This document shows, piece after piece, positions 61,097 through 64,000 of a stretch of 64,000 nucleotides of DNA (position 1 is its first letter; every line of letters begins with the position of its first letter). The stretch comes from Chromobacterium sinusclupearum (GTDB lineage: Bacteria; Pseudomonadota; Gammaproteobacteria; Burkholderiales; Chromobacteriaceae). Under the pieces are notes generated by a model, which saw nothing but the letters and a program-made list of their open reading frames with translations, had not been told where the DNA came from and ran no database searches. The stretch is taken from assembly GCF_002902845.1 (NCBI RefSeq), contig NZ_PPTF01000001.1, positions 1-64,000 on the forward strand, in the 5' to 3' direction. Made by a program: the position numbers and the translations under genes.

Positions 61097-62548
61097 ATGT
61101 CTACTGAAACTGCAAGCCAAGCCGGCGTAGCCGAGGGCGGATCGCCCAGGCTGAAGCTAGGCGCGCTGACGGCGCTGGTCGTCGGCTCGATGATAGGCGG
61201 CGGCATCTTCTCGCTGCCGCAGAACATGGCGGCCGGCGCCGGCGCCGGGGCCATCCTGATAGGCTGGGCCATCACCTTCGTCGGCATGCTGGCGTTGGCT
61301 TTTGTGTTCCAGATGCTGGCCTCGCGCAAACCGGAGGTGTCGGGCGGCGTCTACGGTTATGCCAAGGAGGGTTTCGGTGACTATATGGGCTTCAACTCGG
61401 CCTGGGGTTACTGGATTTCCGCCTGGATCGGCAATGTGTCGTACTTTGTGGTGATGTTCTCGGCCCTGGGCTTCTGGATTCCGGCCTTCGGCGACGGCAA
61501 CACGCCAACCGCCATCATCTGCGCCTCCGTGGTGCTGTGGTGTCTGCACTTCCTGGTGCTGCGCGGCGTGCATGGCGCGGCCTTCATCAACACCGTCACC
61601 ACGGTGGCCAAGCTGGTGCCGCTGGCCTTGTTCATCGTGTTGATCGTGTTCGCCTTCAAGGTCGATACCTTTAATCTGGACTTCTGGGGCAACGCCAAGC
61701 TCGGCACCATCGTCGATCAGGTGAAGAGCACCATGCTGGTGACGGTATGGGTGTTCATCGGCATCGAAGGCGCTTCGATGTTCTCCGGCCGCGCCGAAAG
61801 CATGAAGGACGTGGGCAAGGCGACCGTGATCGGCTTCCTGCTGACCATCGCGCTCTTGGTCGCCGTGTCGGTGCTGTCGCTGGGCGTGATGACCCAGCCG
61901 GAACTGGCTGCTCTGAAGAACCCGTCCACCGCCTATGTGCTGCAAAAGGCCTTCGGCACCTTCGGCGCCAACCTGATGAACGCCGGTCTGGTGATTTCCG
62001 TCGGCGGCGCCTTGCTGGCCTGGACCCTGCTGGCCGCGGAAGCGCCTTACCTCGCCGGCAAGGACGGCGTGATGCCCAAGGTGTTCGGCACCCTCAACGC
62101 CAATGAAACCCCGGCCGCCTCGCTGTGGCTGACTAATGGCCTGATCCAGCTGTTCCTGCTGATCACGCTGAAGAGCTCGGCCGGCTACCTGGCGCTGCTG
62201 TCGCTGGCCACCTCGATGATCCTGATTCCTTACCTGCTGTGCGCCGGCTACTCGCTGCTGGTGGCCAAGCGCGGCGAAGGCTACGCCCAGGGCGAAAGTA
62301 CCGCCAAGGAATTCTGGACCGCCGCGCTGGCCACTGTGTATGGCGCTTGGCTGATCTACGCCGCCGGTCCCAAGTACCTGTTCCTGTCCATGGTGCTGTA
62401 CGCGCCGGGCCTGCTGTTCTACCTGTGGGCCAAGAAAGAGCAGGGCCAGAAGCCGTTCAACCTGATTGAAGCCGTGCTGGCCGCCATCGTGGTGGTCCTG
62501 GCGGTGATCGCCGTCTACATGCTGGCGGTCGGTCAGATCGGTCTGTAA
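61097..62548 (+). CDS. arcD: Arginine/ornithine antiporter
   Basis: 483 residues, about 12-13 membrane segments, APC superfamily. Exchanges arginine for ornithine, supplying the ADI pathway without energy cost. Motif GSMIGGGIFSLPQNMA (about 30-45), GVYGYAKEGFG and ASLWLTNGLIQLFLL match the ArcD/basic amino acid antiporter family. The ATG at 61097 is preferred over one two codons earlier because GGAG is 7 bases away. First gene of arcDAB. Confidence 0.95.
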   Translation: MSTETASQAGVAEGGSPRLKLGALTALVVGSMIGGGIFSLPQNMAAGAGAGAILIGWAITFVGMLALAFVFQMLASRKPEVSGGVYGYAKEGFGDYMGFNSAWGYWISAWIGNVSYFVVMFSALGFWIPAFGDGNTPTAIICASVVLWCLHFLVLRGVHGAAFINTVTTVAKLVPLALFIVLIVFAFKVDTFNLDFWGNAKLGTIVDQVKSTMLVTVWVFIGIEGASMFSGRAESMKDVGKATVIGFLLTIALLVAVSVLSLGVMTQPELAALKNPSTAYVLQKAFGTFGANLMNAGLVISVGGALLAWTLLAAEAPYLAGKDGVMPKVFGTLNANETPAASLWLTNGLIQLFLLITLKSSAGYLALLSLATSMILIPYLLCAGYSLLVAKRGEGYAQGESTAKEFWTAALATVYGAWLIYAAGPKYLFLSMVLYAPGLLFYLWAKKEQGQKPFNLIEAVLAAIVVVLAVIAVYMLAVGQIGL

Positions 62549-62574
62549 GCGAAAGATTTCGAAACCAGTCGTGG

Positions 62575-62593
62575 GGGCGGATAGCCCGCCCCT
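62575..62593 (+). other. Intercistronic hairpin between arcD and arcA
   Basis: GGGGCGG (62575-62581) pairs with CCGCCCC (62587-62593) around a 5-nt loop, with no T-run. It may be an mRNA processing or stability element; arc mRNAs of P. aeruginosa are processed between genes. Confidence 0.5.
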
Positions 62594-62623
62594 GAAGTCA
62601 AACAAGACTCAAGGAGTATCGTT

Positions 62624-63856
62624 ATGACCAAGTTTGGTGTTCATTCTGAGTGTGGCAAGCTGCGAACCGTGATGGTGTGTCGTCCCGGACTCGCCCATAA
62701 GCGCCTGACTCCGGACAACTGCCACGATCTGCTGTTTGATGACGTGATCTGGGTGGAGCGCGCGCAGAAGGACCACGCCTACATGGTCGAACAGATGCGC
62801 GCCCGCGGCATCGAGGTGGTTGAAGTGCACGATGCGCTGGCCAAGGTGCTGGACGACAAGGCGGCCCGCAACTGGATACTGGACCGCAAAATCAAGGCCG
62901 ACAACGTGGGTATCGGCATGCTGCAGGATCTGCGCAGCTGGCTGAACGAAATGCCGTCGTCCCAACTGGCTGATCACATGGTGGGCGGCATCGCCAAGTT
63001 TGAATTGCCGTTCGACCCGAAAGGCCTGTTCGGCGGCTACCTGGACCGTTCCGATTTCGTGCTGCCTCCGATCCCGAACAGCCTGTTCCAGCGCGACCCG
63101 TCTTGCTGGATTTACGAAGGCGTGACGCTGAACCCGATGTACTGGCCGGCGCGCCGCCAGGAAACGTTGGTGCTGCAATCCATCTATCAATTCCACCCGA
63201 TGTTCGCCGGCAAGGTGAATGTATGGTGGGGCGGTTGCGACACCGATCACGGCCCGGCCACGCTGGAAGGCGGCGACGTGATGCCCATCGGCAACGGCGT
63301 GGTGCTGATCGGCATGGGCGAGCGCACCAGCCCGCAAGCCGTGGTGCAAGTGGCCAAGCGCGTGTTGCATAAGGAAGGCGGCGCCAAGCGCGTCATCGCC
63401 TGCCAGATGCCGAAGTCCCGCGCGGCGATGCACTTGGACACCGTGTTCAGCTTCCTCGACATCGACCTGCTGTCGGTGTTCCCGGACGTGGTCGACGAAG
63501 TCACCTGCACCAGCATCTATGCCGGCGACCGCGAAGGCGAGATCCGCTTCGAGCGCCATGAAGGCGTCAAACTGGTGGAAGTGGTGCGCCAGGCACTGGG
63601 CTTGAAGGAAATCCGCGTCATCCAGACCGGCGGCGACGCCTACCAGCGCGAGCGCGAGCAGTGGGACGACGGCAACAACGTCGTGGCGCTGGACCGCCGC
63701 GTGGTGGTGGCATACGACCGCAACACCTATACCAACCGCCTGATGCGCGAGCACGGCGTGGAAGTGATCGAGATTCCGGCTTCCGAGCTGGGCCGCGGCC
63801 GCGGCGGCGGCCACTGCATGACCTGCCCGATCATCCGCGACGAAGTGAAGCTGTAA
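62624..63856 (+). CDS. arcA: Arginine deiminase
   Basis: 410 residues. Hydrolyses arginine to citrulline and ammonia, first enzyme of the ADI pathway that yields ATP in anoxia. Catalytic Cys398 in [13 protein letters not shown] corresponds to Cys406 of the P. aeruginosa enzyme; [21 protein letters not shown] and HLDTVFS supply the other active-site residues. Strong AAGGAG RBS. Followed by arcB. Confidence 0.97.
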   Translation: MTKFGVHSECGKLRTVMVCRPGLAHKRLTPDNCHDLLFDDVIWVERAQKDHAYMVEQMRARGIEVVEVHDALAKVLDDKAARNWILDRKIKADNVGIGMLQDLRSWLNEMPSSQLADHMVGGIAKFELPFDPKGLFGGYLDRSDFVLPPIPNSLFQRDPSCWIYEGVTLNPMYWPARRQETLVLQSIYQFHPMFAGKVNVWWGGCDTDHGPATLEGGDVMPIGNGVVLIGMGERTSPQAVVQVAKRVLHKEGGAKRVIACQMPKSRAAMHLDTVFSFLDIDLLSVFPDVVDEVTCTSIYAGDREGEIRFERHEGVKLVEVVRQALGLKEIRVIQTGGDAYQREREQWDDGNNVVALDRRVVVAYDRNTYTNRLMREHGVEVIEIPASELGRGRGGGHCMTCPIIRDEVKL

Positions 63857-63866
63857 GGCTGTCATC

Positions 63867-63889
63867 CCCGGCCGGCAGGTCCGGCCGGG
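63867..63889 (+). other. Intercistronic hairpin between arcA and arcB
   Basis: CCCGGCCGG (63867-63875) pairs with CCGGCCGGG (63881-63889) around a 5-nt loop, with AAAAA rather than a T-run afterwards. Probably an RNA stability or partial termination element. Confidence 0.5.
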
Positions 63890-63990
63890 ACGGAAAAATT
63901 CATACCGTTTGTGTGCAATAAGACAGGTTGACCGCCGGCTCCCCCGGGAGCGACGGCCGGCTTGCCCAGACTCTAATCAGGAGCAATATC

Positions 63991-64000
63991 ATGGCTTTCA
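63991..64000 (+). CDS. arcB: Ornithine carbamoyltransferase, first codons only
   Basis: ATGGCTTTCA at the right edge reads Met-Ala-Phe, as catabolic ornithine carbamoyltransferases begin (MAFN...). CAGGAG lies 11 bases upstream and arcA precedes it. Only ten bases are visible, so the call rests mainly on operon order. Confidence 0.6.

Overview
The window is GC-rich (roughly 65 %), densely coded betaproteobacterial chromosome. Gene content and order (carA-exporter-carB, greA, yhbY/rlmE/ftsH/folP/glmM, pilB-pilC-pilD-coaE-zapD-yacG, a complete gspC-N cluster, arcD-arcA-arcB) and protein style (FtsH, porin and ZapD resemble Neisseriales proteins as I remember them) suggest a Chromobacterium-like member of the Neisseriales. 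That assignment is inference; no 16S gene is present. No rRNA, tRNA, CRISPR array, insertion sequence or prophage was recognised.

Layout: 1-1745 is the 5' part of a formate dehydrogenase-N alpha subunit gene (minus strand) with cysteine at the usual selenocysteine position. 2050-7829 is a tripartite RND efflux operon (minus). 8138-10297 is a solitary gene for a divergent tubulin/FtsZ-type GTPase, the most unusual protein in the window. 10559-13569 carries purB and ffh (minus). 13683-16445 carries a CcsA/YpjD-type protein, a small secreted helix-hairpin-helix protein and a porin. 16616-22121 is pilB-pilC-pilD-coaE-zapD-yacG. 22191-23884 is amiC-tsaE (minus), divergent from queG. 24962-29259 is a fatty-acid oxidation group (MaoC hydratase, etfB, etfA, acyl-CoA dehydrogenase). 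29529-40322 is a twelve-gene type II secretion operon, gspC to gspN, with almost every junction overlapping. 40526-45602 is carA, a LeuE-like exporter and carB. 45745-52283 is greA, a DUF4149 gene, yhbY, rlmE, ftsH, folP and glmM. 52352-60349 holds housekeeping genes (alr, DedA, FKBP, DUF2189, a hydroxyacid dehydrogenase, DUF1841, glutathione peroxidase, trmB, an NAD-binding protein, a 2Fe-2S flavin reductase). 60515-64000 is a small DUF3149 membrane protein gene followed by the arginine deiminase genes arcD, arcA and the first codons of arcB.

How it fits together: the single prepilin peptidase PilD (19607-20527) can serve both the type IV pilus machinery next to it and the pseudopilins GspG-K, since the gsp cluster has no gspO of its own. 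Anaerobic metabolism recurs: formate dehydrogenase at the left edge, and at the right edge the ADI pathway and a small membrane protein, each preceded by a dyad FNR/ANR-type box. Several operons have leaders that look regulatory: a hairpin next to the fdnG ribosome binding site, a promoter-terminator-gene arrangement before carA and another before greA, and a PsrA-like dyad before etfBA.

Most intergenic gaps carry clear intrinsic terminators, so transcription units are well delimited. All promoter, operator and attenuator calls are by eye and untested.
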